Shown here one piece after another: positions 24,665 to 34,775 of a DNA stretch of 64,000 nucleotides. Below the pieces are notes generated by a model. The model was given only the letters and a program-made list of their open reading frames with translations, was not told the origin of the DNA and did no database searches. Origin of the DNA: Gluconobacter sp. P1C6_b (lineage in GTDB: Bacteria; Pseudomonadota; Alphaproteobacteria; Acetobacterales; Acetobacteraceae); NCBI RefSeq assembly GCF_018811945.1, contig NZ_JACRVU010000010.1:1-64000 (forward strand), written 5' to 3'. The stretch's first letter is position 1; every line of letters begins with the position of its first letter. The position numbers were made by a program, and so were the translations under genes.

Positions 24665-25321
24665 TTACGAGAGCTTCGGCTTGAGATCAAGTGCCTTTCG
24701 GCTGTTCTGGACAAATTTTTCAATAAGTTCAGCGGATTTACAGCCGGGAGCGGCTTCCACCCCCGAAGAAACGTCAAGTGCTGGCGCTTGGCTTTCCTGG
24801 ATTGCCCGTTGAACATTCTGAGGGTTAAGGCCGCCTGCGAGCATCCAGAATGACGGTGGTGCCCAGTTCCGGGTCAGGGACCAGTCAAAAGTCCGGCCGA
24901 GGCCACCTGGACGGTGATCCTGTTCCTGTTTGGGGGCTTCGATGACATATCCTGCCATGCCTGGGTCTGTCGGCAGATCCGAATGTCTGGCAATGCCGCA
25001 GGCCTGCCAGACGGGGTATCCGAAGCGGGCCTGGATTTCGGTTGCCCGTTCAGGCGTGTCATAGATCTGGAGAATATCCAGCGGGACAGTCCGCAGAACC
25101 TGTGCGATAAAATCATCACTGGATTTCACGAACAGGCCGACCCGCAGAGGCCCACCTTCCTGACCGGATGGTGCGCTCTCATGCAGGCGCAGTGCTTCGT
25201 CAGCGGTTACAAAGCGTGGCGAAGCCTCGCAGAATACAAACCCGACCCAGTCAACCTTCAGACGCGCACAAAGCGCCATCGTCTGGGTGTCACGAATTCC
25301 GCAGATCTTGACGCCGGTCAT
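24665..25321 (-). CDS. trpF: Phosphoribosylanthranilate isomerase
   Basis: 218 residues, the normal size. TrpF catalyses the Amadori rearrangement of phosphoribosylanthranilate in tryptophan synthesis. The catalytic cysteine lies in VKICGI at the start, the catalytic Asp in the loop around LDILQIYDTPER, and the phosphate-binding end is FWMLAGGLNPQNV ... LDVSSGVEAAPGCK. Its start overlaps the end of pyrF by 4 bases, so the two are coupled. No other trp gene is in the window. Confidence 0.93.
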   Translation of the reverse strand: MTGVKICGIRDTQTMALCARLKVDWVGFVFCEASPRFVTADEALRLHESAPSGQEGGPLRVGLFVKSSDDFIAQVLRTVPLDILQIYDTPERATEIQARFGYPVWQACGIARHSDLPTDPGMAGYVIEAPKQEQDHRPGGLGRTFDWSLTRNWAPPSFWMLAGGLNPQNVQRAIQESQAPALDVSSGVEAAPGCKSAELIEKFVQNSRKALDLKPKLS

Positions 25322-26028
25322 ACGCTGGCCAGTTCCTCCATGATGGCTCTGGCGGCCCGAACCGGGTCTGCGGCTTTCGTGATGGGGCGCCCCACGACAA
25401 TCCAGTCCGCTCCGGCTTGGGCAGCCTGTCCGGGCGTCATGATGCGCTTCTGGTCGTCGGAAGCGCTGCCAGCAGGCCGGATACCCGGCACGACCAGAAC
25501 GGGCCCGTCCCCCAGGGCATCGCGCAGAGGCGCAATCTCATGCGCCGAACAGACCAGACCGTCTGCACCGGAGCTGATGGCCAGTTTTCCAAGTCTGAGC
25601 ACCTGTTCCTGGGGCGTTCCGTTGACGCCGATGTCCAGCAGACCTTCAGCGTTCATGCTCGTCAGAACCGTAACCGCAAGCAGTTTCGGGCGCTTTGTGC
25701 CTACGGGGAAAGCACTCTCAAGAGCCTCCCGGGAACGGGCAATCATTTCGGCACCGCCACTGGCATGGATGGTCGTCAGGGCGGGTCTGAGCGGGGCGAG
25801 AGCAGACAGACCCGATGCGACGGTATGGGGAATGTCGTGCAGTTTCAGGTCCAGAAACAGTTCGTGCCCGGCCGATACGGTTTTTACCGCATCCAGTCCG
25901 CAGGCATAGGTAAATTCGAGACCCAGCTTGATGGCGTCGACGTCATTTTTCAGGCTGTCGGCCCAGTTCTGGGCTGTGGAACGGGATGCGGTATCGAGGG
26001 CTGCGATCAGTCGTGTGCGCCTGGACAT
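25318..26028 (-). CDS. pyrF: Orotidine 5'-phosphate decarboxylase
   Basis: 236 residues. The last step of UMP synthesis. The signature FLDLKLHDIPHTVASGL contains the catalytic Lys/Asp network (DLKLHDI), preceded by KLGLEFTYACGLDAV. The phosphate-binding end is VVPGIRPAG and ADWIVVGRPITKAADP. It precedes trpF with a 4-base overlap and follows the LapA-like gene by 8 bases, giving an operon lapA-like, pyrF, trpF on the minus strand. Confidence 0.95.
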   Translation of the reverse strand: MSRRTRLIAALDTASRSTAQNWADSLKNDVDAIKLGLEFTYACGLDAVKTVSAGHELFLDLKLHDIPHTVASGLSALAPLRPALTTIHASGGAEMIARSREALESAFPVGTKRPKLLAVTVLTSMNAEGLLDIGVNGTPQEQVLRLGKLAISSGADGLVCSAHEIAPLRDALGDGPVLVVPGIRPAGSASDDQKRIMTPGQAAQAGADWIVVGRPITKAADPVRAARAIMEELASV

Positions 26029-26036
26029 GGTGGAGA

Positions 26037-26381
26037 TCAGACCTTCTGTTCAGGCTGGACGGGCGTGGTGCCGGGAAGGGGGGAACCTGCTGGGTTCTGA
26101 AGACGGTCGAGACGCTGATGGAGTTCAACCAGCTGACTTTCGAGGGTCCGGACATGCTGCTCGGCGCGGCGTGCGCGCGAACGCTGCTGCATGTCACCGA
26201 TCAGACCGATCAGGAAACCAAACAGGAGCGCGATCACGCCGACGCCCAGGACAAGGGTGCCAATGGACAGATGCCAGCCGAAGGAAACCAGCCAGATGGG
26301 TTCCAGATCCGTATTGCTCAGGGCAAAAACGATCAGGACCGCAAGAAGAATGACGAGAATGAGCAGTCTGAGCATGAACAT
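26037..26381 (-). CDS. LapA-domain membrane protein
   Basis: 114 residues. Two membrane segments (LLILVILLAVLIVFALSN and GTLVLGVGVIALLFGFLIG) joined by a short loop LEPIWLVSFGWHLS, then a cytoplasmic coiled coil (RARRAEQHVRTLESQLVELHQRLDRLQ). This is the LapA/YciS domain architecture; E. coli LapA works with LapB in control of lipopolysaccharide assembly. No lapB is present here. First gene of the pyrF-trpF operon, an arrangement also seen in other alphaproteobacteria. Confidence 0.8.
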   Translation of the reverse strand: MFMLRLLILVILLAVLIVFALSNTDLEPIWLVSFGWHLSIGTLVLGVGVIALLFGFLIGLIGDMQQRSRARRAEQHVRTLESQLVELHQRLDRLQNPAGSPLPGTTPVQPEQKV

Positions 26382-26841
26382 GGTCCTATCGTGCTACCTG
26401 CAGCGCAACAAGACGTGCGGGCAGGAAGATTGATCCCTGTCAGCAGTCATGATGGCCAGTGCAGGTGGTATCATGCGCCAGTGCTGACATTGCGCCAGAT
26501 GGCGATATCACCCCCAACGTATCACCGAAAGGGATTGCGGTGTCTGAAATCATCCCGTTACGGTGACCACCTTCGGAAAATGCTGTCTTCCGGGCTGTTT
26601 GGGCAGGCTGAAAACCGGAAGGGTGGTGCCCGTCGGGCTGATGGTGAAAAACACTCCACACCCTCCAAGGAACCGAACCTGATTGCCAGCGTCTGGAGTG
26701 TCAGACTGAAAGATCACCGGACTTCGCCCCGCTGGTCAAAACGTAAACATCATGACAGAGTATGGGGCGCCACATTTCCTTGCATTTCAGTGCAATATGA
26801 AATGTAGGGAATGATGATGACCGCATGAGGATGCAAACATA
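26382..26841. other. 460-base intergenic region before secB
   Basis: No reading frame in it looks like a real gene. It should hold divergent promoters for the lapA-like operon and secB. A weak AGG 11 bases before ATG 26842 is the likely ribosome site of secB. No RNA gene was recognised. Confidence 0.4.
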
Positions 26842-27363
26842 ATGAGTCAAACATACGCCGACACCGTGACGGGCAATTCTGCCAGCCTGGATGTCTCGGA
26901 TTCCCTGCCGTCTTCCTCATCTCTCATCATCGGTTCGCAGTATCTCCGGACGCTGTCGATTGACGTACAGAATACCCCGGATGTGTACAGGGAACTGCCG
27001 TCGCAGCCTCATATCGGCATGATGGTCGATGTGACGGGACGCCAGCTCGGAGACCAGCCGACATTCGAGGTCAGCCTGATCATCCGTGCCCAGGGTTTTG
27101 AGAGCGCGCCCACACAGGATGCTCCCAATCCGAAGGTGCTGTATGAACTCAGCGTGGCGTATGCAGGCCTGTTCGGTCTGACTGGTCGGATCCCGCAGAA
27201 TGCAATCGAGCCCCTGCTGCTGGTTGAGGCGCCGCGCTTCCTGTTCCCGCCCGCGCGCAGTGTCATGCTGAACACGGTTCGTGAAGCTGGGTTCCCGTCT
27301 CCCAACATCCAGCCCATTGACTTCCATGAACTCTGGCAGAGCCGGCGCGCGCAGCAGCGTTGA
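26842..27363 (+). CDS. secB: Protein-export chaperone SecB
   Basis: 173 residues. SecB is a cytosolic tetramer that keeps preproteins unfolded and passes them to SecA. Recognisable parts are [17 protein letters not shown], the [25 protein letters not shown] strand region and the conserved [42 protein letters not shown] end. The N-terminus is slightly longer than in E. coli. Genes for many exported and outer-membrane proteins in the window are potential clients. Confidence 0.92.
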   Translation: MSQTYADTVTGNSASLDVSDSLPSSSSLIIGSQYLRTLSIDVQNTPDVYRELPSQPHIGMMVDVTGRQLGDQPTFEVSLIIRAQGFESAPTQDAPNPKVLYELSVAYAGLFGLTGRIPQNAIEPLLLVEAPRFLFPPARSVMLNTVREAGFPSPNIQPIDFHELWQSRRAQQR

Positions 27364-27417
27364 ACCCGGCACGACAGCTTTACCGTTCCGTGTGCGCTCC
27401 CAGAGGATCCAGCGTCA

Positions 27418-30400
27418 ATGAAAGATCATATCCTTGCATCTCCGGCTTTCGCGGGCGACCGGCCGCCTCTGTGGGCTGCGTTTGACGCCGAATGGTACCG
27501 CACACGCTATGGGCTGCGTCTGAGGGAGGAAGCCAAGGAAAGCGGAGAGGCTGGCGAGCTTGATCTGAGTGACGAAGGGCTGGAGCAGCACTGGAAACAC
27601 AGAGGCGCCAGGGCAGGGTTCTCTCCCAACCGTTTTTTTGATGAAGAATGGTATCTGCGCCAGAATCCGGATGTCCGCGAAGGCATCAGTCTGGGGATTT
27701 TTGACAGCGGTTTCCTTCATTACTGCGAAAGTGGTTTTCGAAGCCGCTCGCCGCACTGGCTTTTTTCCGAAGAAAACTATTTCAGCTGCAATCCCGACCT
27801 GAGCCCCCACGTCCTGGCCTCACAGGGCTTCTGCAACGGATACGACCATTATCTTGCGGTCGGTGATCAGGAACATCGCAAGTCGCATGTATTTTTCGAT
27901 CCCGAAGTCTTTCGTGCCGCCAGCATGGCTGAACGGCAGCACTATGATTTTGCGATTGGTGATTTCACCCAGTTCATCAGGTTTTCGGTAGCCGGTCGCC
28001 GACGCAGCTCCTGGTATTTCGATCCGCAATGGTATCTTGAGCGCTATCCGGATGTTGTGGACGCACTGGAGAGCGGCAGATTCCAAAGCCCGCTTCATCA
28101 TTACCTGACCAATGGAAATCCGACCGCGTACGATCCCAATCCGTGGTTCAGCGAAGCCTTTTATGCTGCGCAGTATCCCGATGTCGGCAATATCGTGGCC
28201 AATGGGGGCTTTCGGAACGGCTATGAGCATTTCATCCGTTTCGGCATAGCCGAGAAACGGCAGCCACAGGCGGGGGTCGATCTGGCCGCCTTCCTGAACC
28301 AGAGCGGAACACAGCGACAGCTGCGCAGACCCGATATCTCCGATATTTTTACGCTCTGGGTCCAGTCCCAGGGCAACCCGGTGAACGAGGTCGTTGCCGA
28401 CATCCCTGCAGAGCAGTGTCAGCTTCTGGATCTTCAGCGGGCGCAGACTCTCATTCCTTCATTGATCCGCGGGCCCCTGGATTTCCGCCCGGTCACCATG
28501 CCGGACGCAACGGTCATCCTGCCTGTTTCGAACCAGTTTCTTGAAACCCTTGCGACGCTTGCCGCACTTCATGCGAACAGTGAGCACAATCTTCAGATCA
28601 TTCTGGTGGATGCGGGGTCCACGGATGAGACGGCCCAGATCGAGAGATTTGTTCGCGGAATTCACATCGTCCGTCCCCCTTACCGAACCACGCATGCCGA
28701 ACAGGTCGCGCTCGGGCTTGAGCTTGCAAGGGCAGAAGTCGTCCTGCTGTTGTCCGCTGGCGTTCAGCCTTTCCCCGGAAGCCTGAATATCGCCCTTGAA
28801 GCCTTCGCAGACCCTGAAGTCTACGCCGTAGGCGGACAGTCGCTGGGACTTGATGGACGGATCCGCGAAGCCGGCAGCATCGTCTGGCGTAATGCGACCT
28901 TTACACCCTTTGGACAGGGATTGCGGGCGAACGAACCTGAAATTGCCTTCCGGAGATGGGTGGATGCCTTCACCGGTGGCCTGCTGTTCTGTCGCCGACT
29001 TCCGCTCCATGATCACAACCGACTCAACCCCGACTGCATTGGCCTGGAAGCCGAAATGCTGGCGATCTGCCTGTCCCTGCGACAGGTCGGGGGCAAGATC
29101 CTCTATGATCCGGATGTGCTCGACCGCTCGGCTTCAGAGCCGGAGATCGCGCCAGAACTGCGGGCCCGCAATGAGGTCTGGCTGAAACGCCGCTTCGCAG
29201 GACTGCTCTCGAGACAGCCGTTTCCGGGAACCAGTCTCATGCGGGCCCGCTCTGCATCCGGAGCGCCAGCCATTTTGTTCCTGTGCAAACGGCTGCCCCA
29301 TGTCGTTCTGGGAACACCTTTTCTGCGCCACCGCGATATGATGATCGGGCTGAGCCAGCTGGGATATCAGGTGACTGTCTTTCCGCTTGATGGCAGCCTT
29401 CATGACTGTGTCTCAACGGCACTGGATTTTCCGGCAGACATCGAACTGATGGACGATTGTGACCTGTCCGAGCTTCCTGATTTCCTGCGCAAGCGGGCGG
29501 GATGCTTTGATTACGTCTGGATCGGTGGCATGAAAACGCTCCAGCGAGCCGCGCCGATCCTGCAGCAGCACTCGCAGGCGTTACCCAGACTTGGAATGGT
29601 CGCGGACATTCACGCAAGCCATGCCCGGGAGACCCATAACCGCCGGCTTGTCGGAGCGGTCAATAACCGGGAGCTGCTTTTTGATGATCTGGAGCTGGAT
29701 ATTGACCAGGTCTGGATGACGCAGGCGGTGGTTGCCGGAACGGAAGCCGAGAAGGCCGACCTGGAGGTCCTTGGCCTCACCAATGTGCGGGTCCTTGGTG
29801 CGCCACCTGTTCCTACGACGCTCTCGCCCGGCTTTGGCGAACGCTCGGGAATCCTGCTTGTTCTTCCGGTTTTTGCCAGTGGCGATGCGGTTCATGACGG
29901 ACTGCACTGGTTCATCCATGAAGTCCTTTCAAAACTGGATCGCGGTCTGCCACCGGACGCAACCGTCCTCCTTGCGGGCCATAAGGCCGCCGGGGTCGAT
30001 CTCTCCGCTTTCGCGCGATATCGGCGACTGGAAGCCTTCCCGGAGGACGCTGATCTTGCAGCTCTCTACAGGTCACGCCGTATTCTCGTGGAGCCCACAC
30101 GCGTTCTGCCAGCCATCCCGCGGGAAGTTCTGGATGCGGCCGCGGCAGGACTGCCTGCCGTTCTTTCCGAAACAGTCTGCAAGACACTGGGATGGGAAAA
30201 CGGAAAAGACTGTCTGTCTGGAGGATTCTGTAATCCGGAGCAGTTCGCCCAGGCCGTGATCGGGCTGTATACGGACATGGATCTGTGGAATACGATAAGC
30301 CGTGGAGCACAGGGCCGAATGAAAGAGGAGGCATCCCGTTCGAATTTTCATGATGGCCTCCGCGAGGTCCTTTCCATCGCGGCGGGCACCACACCTCTTG

Positions 30401-30510
30401 CAGCTTCGACCGTAACGCCGCGTGCGCACAGGTTGTCCGAGACCGCTCCCGGCTTTGCTCCCGCGCCGATCCGTCTCCAGCCGCGCCGACTTACGACCGA
30501 CGGCGATTGA
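27418..30510 (+). CDS. Large repeat-containing glycosyltransferase, two GT domains
   Basis: 1030 residues. The first 290 residues hold about five degenerate repeats of the form F-D-xx-WY-L-xx-YPDV ... G-xxx-HY-xx-G-xx-R-xP (for example FFDEEWYLRQNPDV, YFDPQWYLERYPDVVDAL, WFSEAFYAAQYPDVGN), a module common at the ends of large glycosyltransferases and surface proteins. Residues about 365-610 form a GT-A domain (TVILPVSNQFLETLATLAAL, IILVDAGSTDETAQIERF). From about 630 a GT-B-like part follows (LFLCKRLPHVVLGTPFLRHRDMMIGLSQLGY ... RILVEPTRVLPAIPREVLDAAAAGLPAVLSETV). It probably glycosylates a surface polysaccharide or glycan; donor and acceptor are unknown. A terminator follows. Confidence 0.75.
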   Translation: MKDHILASPAFAGDRPPLWAAFDAEWYRTRYGLRLREEAKESGEAGELDLSDEGLEQHWKHRGARAGFSPNRFFDEEWYLRQNPDVREGISLGIFDSGFLHYCESGFRSRSPHWLFSEENYFSCNPDLSPHVLASQGFCNGYDHYLAVGDQEHRKSHVFFDPEVFRAASMAERQHYDFAIGDFTQFIRFSVAGRRRSSWYFDPQWYLERYPDVVDALESGRFQSPLHHYLTNGNPTAYDPNPWFSEAFYAAQYPDVGNIVANGGFRNGYEHFIRFGIAEKRQPQAGVDLAAFLNQSGTQRQLRRPDISDIFTLWVQSQGNPVNEVVADIPAEQCQLLDLQRAQTLIPSLIRGPLDFRPVTMPDATVILPVSNQFLETLATLAALHANSEHNLQIILVDAGSTDETAQIERFVRGIHIVRPPYRTTHAEQVALGLELARAEVVLLLSAGVQPFPGSLNIALEAFADPEVYAVGGQSLGLDGRIREAGSIVWRNATFTPFGQGLRANEPEIAFRRWVDAFTGGLLFCRRLPLHDHNRLNPDCIGLEAEMLAICLSLRQVGGKILYDPDVLDRSASEPEIAPELRARNEVWLKRRFAGLLSRQPFPGTSLMRARSASGAPAILFLCKRLPHVVLGTPFLRHRDMMIGLSQLGYQVTVFPLDGSLHDCVSTALDFPADIELMDDCDLSELPDFLRKRAGCFDYVWIGGMKTLQRAAPILQQHSQALPRLGMVADIHASHARETHNRRLVGAVNNRELLFDDLELDIDQVWMTQAVVAGTEAEKADLEVLGLTNVRVLGAPPVPTTLSPGFGERSGILLVLPVFASGDAVHDGLHWFIHEVLSKLDRGLPPDATVLLAGHKAAGVDLSAFARYRRLEAFPEDADLAALYRSRRILVEPTRVLPAIPREVLDAAAAGLPAVLSETVCKTLGWENGKDCLSGGFCNPEQFAQAVIGLYTDMDLWNTISRGAQGRMKEEASRSNFHDGLREVLSIAAGTTPLAASTVTPRAHRLSETAPGFAPAPIRLQPRRLTTDGD

Positions 30511-30511
30511 A

Positions 30512-30529
30512 AGACCGGCTCTCCGGTCT
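30512..30529 (+). terminator. Rho-independent terminator
   Basis: A 7-bp stem AGACCGG/CCGGTCT with loop CTCT, followed by GATTTT. It ends the glycosyltransferase transcript and separates it from the dipeptidase-pdx operon. Confidence 0.75.
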
Positions 30530-30567
30530 GATTTTGGGTGACTGACACCCCGAACATGGAACACAAG

Positions 30568-31992
30568 ATGACTGCCAACTCCGACACACTTGATACCGTT
30601 CTCCAGACCGTCAACACCCATCTGGACGCTTCGGTCTCACGCCTGTTCGAGCTTCTCCGCATTCCGAGCATTTCCACGCAGCCCGCCCACACCGCCGATT
30701 GCCGGAAAGCTGCGGACTGGATGCGGAAGGAACTCGAACAGCTGGGAATGAAGGCAGAGATCCGCGACGTGCACTGGGCGGCTCCGGGGCACCCGATGGT
30801 CGTGGGCCATGATCAGGCTGTTGGCAGCAGCGATGCTCGACCGCATGTCCTGTTCTATGGTCATTACGATGTGCAGCCGACAGATCCGGAAGCACTCTGG
30901 AACGCGCCGCCCTTTGATCCGCGGCTGATCGAGGACGCCTCAGGGCGCAAGGTCATCGTTGCCCGCGGTGCGAGCGACGACAAGGGGCAGGTGATGACTT
31001 TCCTTGAAGCCTGCCGAGCCTGGAAAGAGGTTACGGGGTCGCTTCCGGTCAAAGTGAGTGTTCTTCTGGAAGGCGAAGAGGAATGTGGCGGGGCGAACCT
31101 GTTCCCGTTCCTCAAGGAAAATGCGGCCGAGCTGAAAGCGGACGTGGCGCTTGTCTGTGATACCGGCATGGCGGATCGCAAAACGCCAGGCATTACGACC
31201 TCCCTCCGCGGCATGATGGCCGAGGAAGTGGTGATCCAGTGTGCCAGCCATGATCTGCATTCTGGTCTGTACGGCAATGCTGCCGCCAATCCGATTGCCG
31301 TTCTGTGTCAGGCTCTGGCGACGCTTCGGGACGCCGAGGGTGGCGTCACGCTGCCGGGTTTCTATGACGGCATCCAGGATCCGTCTCCTGCCACCCGGAC
31401 GCAGTGGAGCAGGCTTTTCCCCGATGACCGCTCCCTACTGGAAGAGGCGGGACTGTCGGTTGCGGCAGGAGAGAAAGCCTATAGCGCGATCGAACAGACG
31501 TGGTGCCGGCCGAGCTGTGAAATCAACGGTATCTCCGGCGGGTACGAAGGCGAGGGGTTCAAGACCGTTCTTCCCGCCAAAGCCATGGCCAAGGTCTCGT
31601 TCCGTCTGGTTCCGGGTCAGGATCCTGACCGCATCCGCGAGGCCTTCCGGGCCCATATCCGCGCAGCCCTCCCTTCCGACGCCCATGTCACATTCACGGC
31701 CCACGGCGGTTCTCCGGGCTTTGAAGTTTCCCGTGACAGCCGTTTTCTGGCACCGACCCTGAAGGCCCTGAGTGACGAGTGGGGTGTGCCTGCCGCAACT
31801 GTGGGGTCGGGCGGTTCCATTCCCGTGGCCGGCGAAGTCCGCGATGCGCTGGGACTGGATGCTCTCATGATCGGGTTTGCCCAGAATGACGACCGGATCC
31901 ATTCTCCGAACGAACAGTACGGGCTGGACTCCTTTCACAAAGGCATCCGCTCCTGGGTACGCGTCCTTGCAGCACTGGCAGAAGCGGGCTGA
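30568..31992 (+). CDS. M20 family dipeptidase/metallopeptidase
   Basis: 474 residues if started at ATG 30568. In-frame GTG 30538 and ATG 30556 are alternatives, but 30538 touches the terminator. Metal ligands of the M20 zinc peptidases are visible: [11 protein letters not shown] (His, Asp), ARGASDDKG (bridging Asp), [10 protein letters not shown] (catalytic and ligand Glu) and a late [12 protein letters not shown]. [15 protein letters not shown] is the dimerisation/lid region. Length and motifs match cytosolic dipeptidases of the CNDP/PepV-like group. It hydrolyses dipeptides or related amides. It is 2 bases upstream of pdxA and likely cotranscribed, though no functional link to vitamin B6 is evident. 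Confidence 0.88.
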   Translation: MTANSDTLDTVLQTVNTHLDASVSRLFELLRIPSISTQPAHTADCRKAADWMRKELEQLGMKAEIRDVHWAAPGHPMVVGHDQAVGSSDARPHVLFYGHYDVQPTDPEALWNAPPFDPRLIEDASGRKVIVARGASDDKGQVMTFLEACRAWKEVTGSLPVKVSVLLEGEEECGGANLFPFLKENAAELKADVALVCDTGMADRKTPGITTSLRGMMAEEVVIQCASHDLHSGLYGNAAANPIAVLCQALATLRDAEGGVTLPGFYDGIQDPSPATRTQWSRLFPDDRSLLEEAGLSVAAGEKAYSAIEQTWCRPSCEINGISGGYEGEGFKTVLPAKAMAKVSFRLVPGQDPDRIREAFRAHIRAALPSDAHVTFTAHGGSPGFEVSRDSRFLAPTLKALSDEWGVPAATVGSGGSIPVAGEVRDALGLDALMIGFAQNDDRIHSPNEQYGLDSFHKGIRSWVRVLAALAEAG

Positions 31993-31994
31993 CG

Positions 31995-32999
31995 ATGAAA
32001 CGCCCGCCACCGCTTGCACTGACGCTCGGGGATCCGGCGGGCATCGGCCCCCAGCTTGCCACAGAAGCCTGGCGAAGGCTTCGGCATTCGGGGGAAGGAA
32101 TGTTCTTCTGGCTCGGTGATCCGCGTCTGGTTGAACATGCCGTGCCAGTGACCTGCATCGCAACGCCGGAAGAGGCGACGACTGTCTTTTCTGACAGCCT
32201 GCCCGTTCTGCCGGTGCCATGCGAAGTGGAGGTCATTCCGGGCCAGCCTGATTCGCGGAATGCCGCAGCGACGATCAGCAGTATCCGTCAGGCCGTTGAG
32301 TACGCTCTTGCAGGGCGTGCCGGCGGGGTCGTGACGAACCCGATTGCCAAGCACGTTCTGGCTACAGCCGGTTTTCCTTATCCGGGACATACGGAGTTTC
32401 TGGCAACCCTGTGTGACATGCCGGGGGAAGAGATCATGATGCTGGCCTCGCCCCAGCTCAGGGTCGTGCCAGTGACGGTTCATGTCTCGCTCCGAAGGGC
32501 TCTGGAGACACTGACGACCGACCGCATCGTACAGGTGGCGGAGATCGCCAATGCGGCGCTCAAACGTGACTTCGGGATTGGGGCGCCGCGTCTGGCAATA
32601 GCGGGGTTGAACCCTCACGCTGGTGAGCACGGCATGATGGGCGATGAAGAAATCACACTCATCCAGCCTGCGATCGACAGGCTCCGGGCGCAAGGGATCG
32701 ACTGTCGGGGCCCAATGCCGCCGGACACGATGTTCAGCGCCAAGGCCCGGCCGCATTACGATGTGGCGATCTGCATGTATCATGATCAGGCGCTCATTCC
32801 ACTGAAGACACTTGATATGGAAGAAGGCGTGAACGTGACGCTCGGGTTGCCGATCATCCGAACCTCGCCCGATCATGGAACGGCTTTTGATATCGCAGGT
32901 CCTGTGACGGAAACGTGCCGGGCGGATGTGTCCAGTCTTCTGGCGGCGATCCGGCTGGCTGGCGAAATGAGCGCTTATCGGGAAGGAAAAGAATCATGA
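31995..32999 (+). CDS. pdxA: 4-hydroxythreonine-4-phosphate dehydrogenase
   Basis: 334 residues. PdxA oxidises 4-phosphohydroxy-L-threonine with NAD in pyridoxal phosphate synthesis. Seen are [15 protein letters not shown] at the start, [18 protein letters not shown], the metal-binding [12 protein letters not shown] with His ligands, and [13 protein letters not shown] ... [17 protein letters not shown]. It overlaps pdxJ by 4 bases (ATGA), joining two consecutive steps of the pathway. Confidence 0.96.
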   Translation: MKRPPPLALTLGDPAGIGPQLATEAWRRLRHSGEGMFFWLGDPRLVEHAVPVTCIATPEEATTVFSDSLPVLPVPCEVEVIPGQPDSRNAAATISSIRQAVEYALAGRAGGVVTNPIAKHVLATAGFPYPGHTEFLATLCDMPGEEIMMLASPQLRVVPVTVHVSLRRALETLTTDRIVQVAEIANAALKRDFGIGAPRLAIAGLNPHAGEHGMMGDEEITLIQPAIDRLRAQGIDCRGPMPPDTMFSAKARPHYDVAICMYHDQALIPLKTLDMEEGVNVTLGLPIIRTSPDHGTAFDIAGPVTETCRADVSSLLAAIRLAGEMSAYREGKES

Positions 33000-33694
33000 T
33001 CCGTCTTGGAGTGAACATCGATCACGTCGCCACGCTGCGCAACGCCAGAGGAGGCATATTCCCTGACCCGGTGGCGGCGGCCGAGCTGGCCATCGCATCA
33101 GGGGCGGACGGGATTACGGCGCATCTGCGGGAAGACCGGCGTCATATCCGCGATGCTGACATGCCGCGCCTCAGGGCGCTTTCCGCACCTTTGAACTTCG
33201 AGATGGCCGCGACGGACGAGATGGTCCGGATTGCCTGTGATCTTCGGCCCCATGCCTGCTGCCTGGTGCCTGAAAAACGCCAGGAAGTCACGACCGAGGG
33301 CGGGCTGGATGTCGTGGGCCAGAGCGATGCGCTGAAGCCGAAAATCGCTCGGCTGCGGGATGCGGGCATCCGGGTTTCACTGTTCATCGATCCCGAGGCG
33401 CGACAGATCGAAACCGCCGCAGCTCTGGGAGCGCCGGTTGTAGAGCTCCATACCGGGGCTTACGCTTTGGGCGGCAGTGAGGAACTGGAGCGACTGCGGT
33501 CAGCGGCGGAGACGGTCGCAGCCTGTGGGCTGGAGCTCCATGCCGGACACGGACTGACTTATGACAATGTGGGGTCGATTGCGGGCTTGGCAGGACTTGC
33601 CGAACTGAATATCGGCCATTTCCTGATCGGACAGGCCATTTTTGACGGGCTGGGACCGGTGGTCCGCAAAATGAAAAGCCTCATCAATTCCTGA
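32996..33694 (+). CDS. pdxJ: Pyridoxine 5'-phosphate synthase
   Basis: 232 residues from the ATG overlapping the pdxA stop. PdxJ condenses the PdxA product with deoxyxylulose-5-phosphate to form pyridoxine phosphate. Typical are the start [19 protein letters not shown], the glycine-rich loop [43 protein letters not shown] and [13 protein letters not shown] ... [11 protein letters not shown] strong terminator begins 4 bases after the stop. Confidence 0.96.
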   Translation: MIRLGVNIDHVATLRNARGGIFPDPVAAAELAIASGADGITAHLREDRRHIRDADMPRLRALSAPLNFEMAATDEMVRIACDLRPHACCLVPEKRQEVTTEGGLDVVGQSDALKPKIARLRDAGIRVSLFIDPEARQIETAAALGAPVVELHTGAYALGGSEELERLRSAAETVAACGLELHAGHGLTYDNVGSIAGLAGLAELNIGHFLIGQAIFDGLGPVVRKMKSLINS

Positions 33695-33697
33695 AAG

Positions 33698-33737
33698 AAA
33701 AGGGGAGCGGGACGTCTGTCGCCCTGCTCCCCTTTTT
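33698..33737. terminator. Rho-independent terminator after pdxJ
   Basis: An 11-bp stem AAAAGGGGAGC / GCTCCCCTTTT closed by about 16 bases of loop and ending in a run of five T. It stops pdxJ transcription and, from the other side, that of the lipoprotein gene. Confidence 0.88.
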
Positions 33738-33742
33738 GTGGG

Positions 33743-34345
33743 TTACTTGACCGGCTGGATAACCGGCTGGGTGTCGTCTTTCGTGAACTTGGGAACATAT
33801 TTTCCGGACTGGTCGGAATAGGTTGCTGTCGCACTCTGCGCCGGTGTACGCGGCGGGTGAAAGCCAGACACAGGGCCAAAGGGGCCGCCATTTACGCGAC
33901 GCATCGTGGATTCACGCTGACGGGCACAGCCGCGGGTGATGATGGAGCAGATACCGTCCGTTCCGATATATTCGTCGTCATTGCCCGTGTAATGAACTTC
34001 CGAAACCCGGTCGTGATCCATGCGGACCAGCATGCGGCAAGCCGTACCACCGCCACCAAATGCGGACTGATAGATGCTGATGGCAGACTGAACAGGAATG
34101 AATCCGGAATCCGACGGCATCGTCGGAAGGGCCTTGCTTCCGTCATACTGCCAGATCTCGGTTGTATCGTTCAGCTTCTTTGTGGAAGCCGGAATACCGG
34201 CACAGGCCTGGAGATCATAGCTCGTCATGCCAACCATTTCGTACTGCGCCTTGTGTGCGCTGCGGGAATCGAAATAGCCACACCCAGAAAGGGCCGCGGT
34301 TGCCGTCAGGGCAACGAGAAGGCGTGTGTAGACCGGGCGCATCAT
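33743..34345 (-). CDS. Small outer-membrane lipoprotein of unknown function
   Basis: 200 residues. The signal ends in a lipobox LSGC (Cys at about 22) followed by GY, so the protein should be lipidated and sorted outward. The mature part has YDLQACAGIPASTKKLNDTTEIWQYDG, a BamE/SmpA-like sounding segment, then CRMLVRMDHDRVSEVHYTG, CSIITRGCARQ, and a proline/threonine-rich tail. Several cysteines may pair in the periplasm. I do not recognise a characterised family. Monocistronic, convergent with pdxJ. Confidence 0.7.
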   Translation of the reverse strand: MMRPVYTRLLVALTATAALSGCGYFDSRSAHKAQYEMVGMTSYDLQACAGIPASTKKLNDTTEIWQYDGSKALPTMPSDSGFIPVQSAISIYQSAFGGGGTACRMLVRMDHDRVSEVHYTGNDDEYIGTDGICSIITRGCARQRESTMRRVNGGPFGPVSGFHPPRTPAQSATATYSDQSGKYVPKFTKDDTQPVIQPVK

Positions 34346-34529
34346 GTCTCCTTTGCGCGTAAGGGAAGCAGACTGCAGACCCGGAACGATTCATGACGAA
34401 CAGGTCACAATCAGATGTGAAGTGCCCTGTTTCTACAACAGCATCCCTGATGGGGATAGAGGAAGCGGGTTCCTTTGTTCCGGATGATGGGTTAGATGGC
34501 AGTTCCCTTGCATCACAGGAATGCCACCA

Positions 34530-34754
34530 ATGGCCGATATGACCCCATCCGAGGTGACACGCCTCCAGACCACGCTACAGCGCCTGCTGGGCTCCCCGAA
34601 GCTCACGCTCAACAAGCCCAGCCGCAAGGGGATGAGCGTTGAACTGGCCGTTGCCGGAGAAGTCATCGGGACAGTTCACCGCGATGAGGATGAAGGCGAG
34701 GTCTCCTACGCCATCCACATCACGGTTCTGGAAGAAGACCTGCCGGCTGCCTGA
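34530..34754 (+). CDS. DUF3126 family small protein
   Basis: 74 residues from ATG 34530, chosen because AGGA at 34517-34520 is 9 bases upstream (ATG 34521 is too close to it). The pattern TPSEVTRLQTTLQRLLGSPKLTLNKP ... ELAVAGEVIGTVHRDEDEGEVSYAIHITVLEEDL resembles the DUF3126 proteins of alphaproteobacteria. Function unknown; probably a small cytosolic alpha/beta protein. It stands alone. Confidence 0.72.
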   Translation: MADMTPSEVTRLQTTLQRLLGSPKLTLNKPSRKGMSVELAVAGEVIGTVHRDEDEGEVSYAIHITVLEEDLPAA

Positions 34755-34775
34755 AATCCCAGCCCCCGTTAAGCC

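Noticed and set aside
26440-26661. 73-codon frame in the gap before secB
   Set aside because: No family resemblance, no ribosome site, odd composition.
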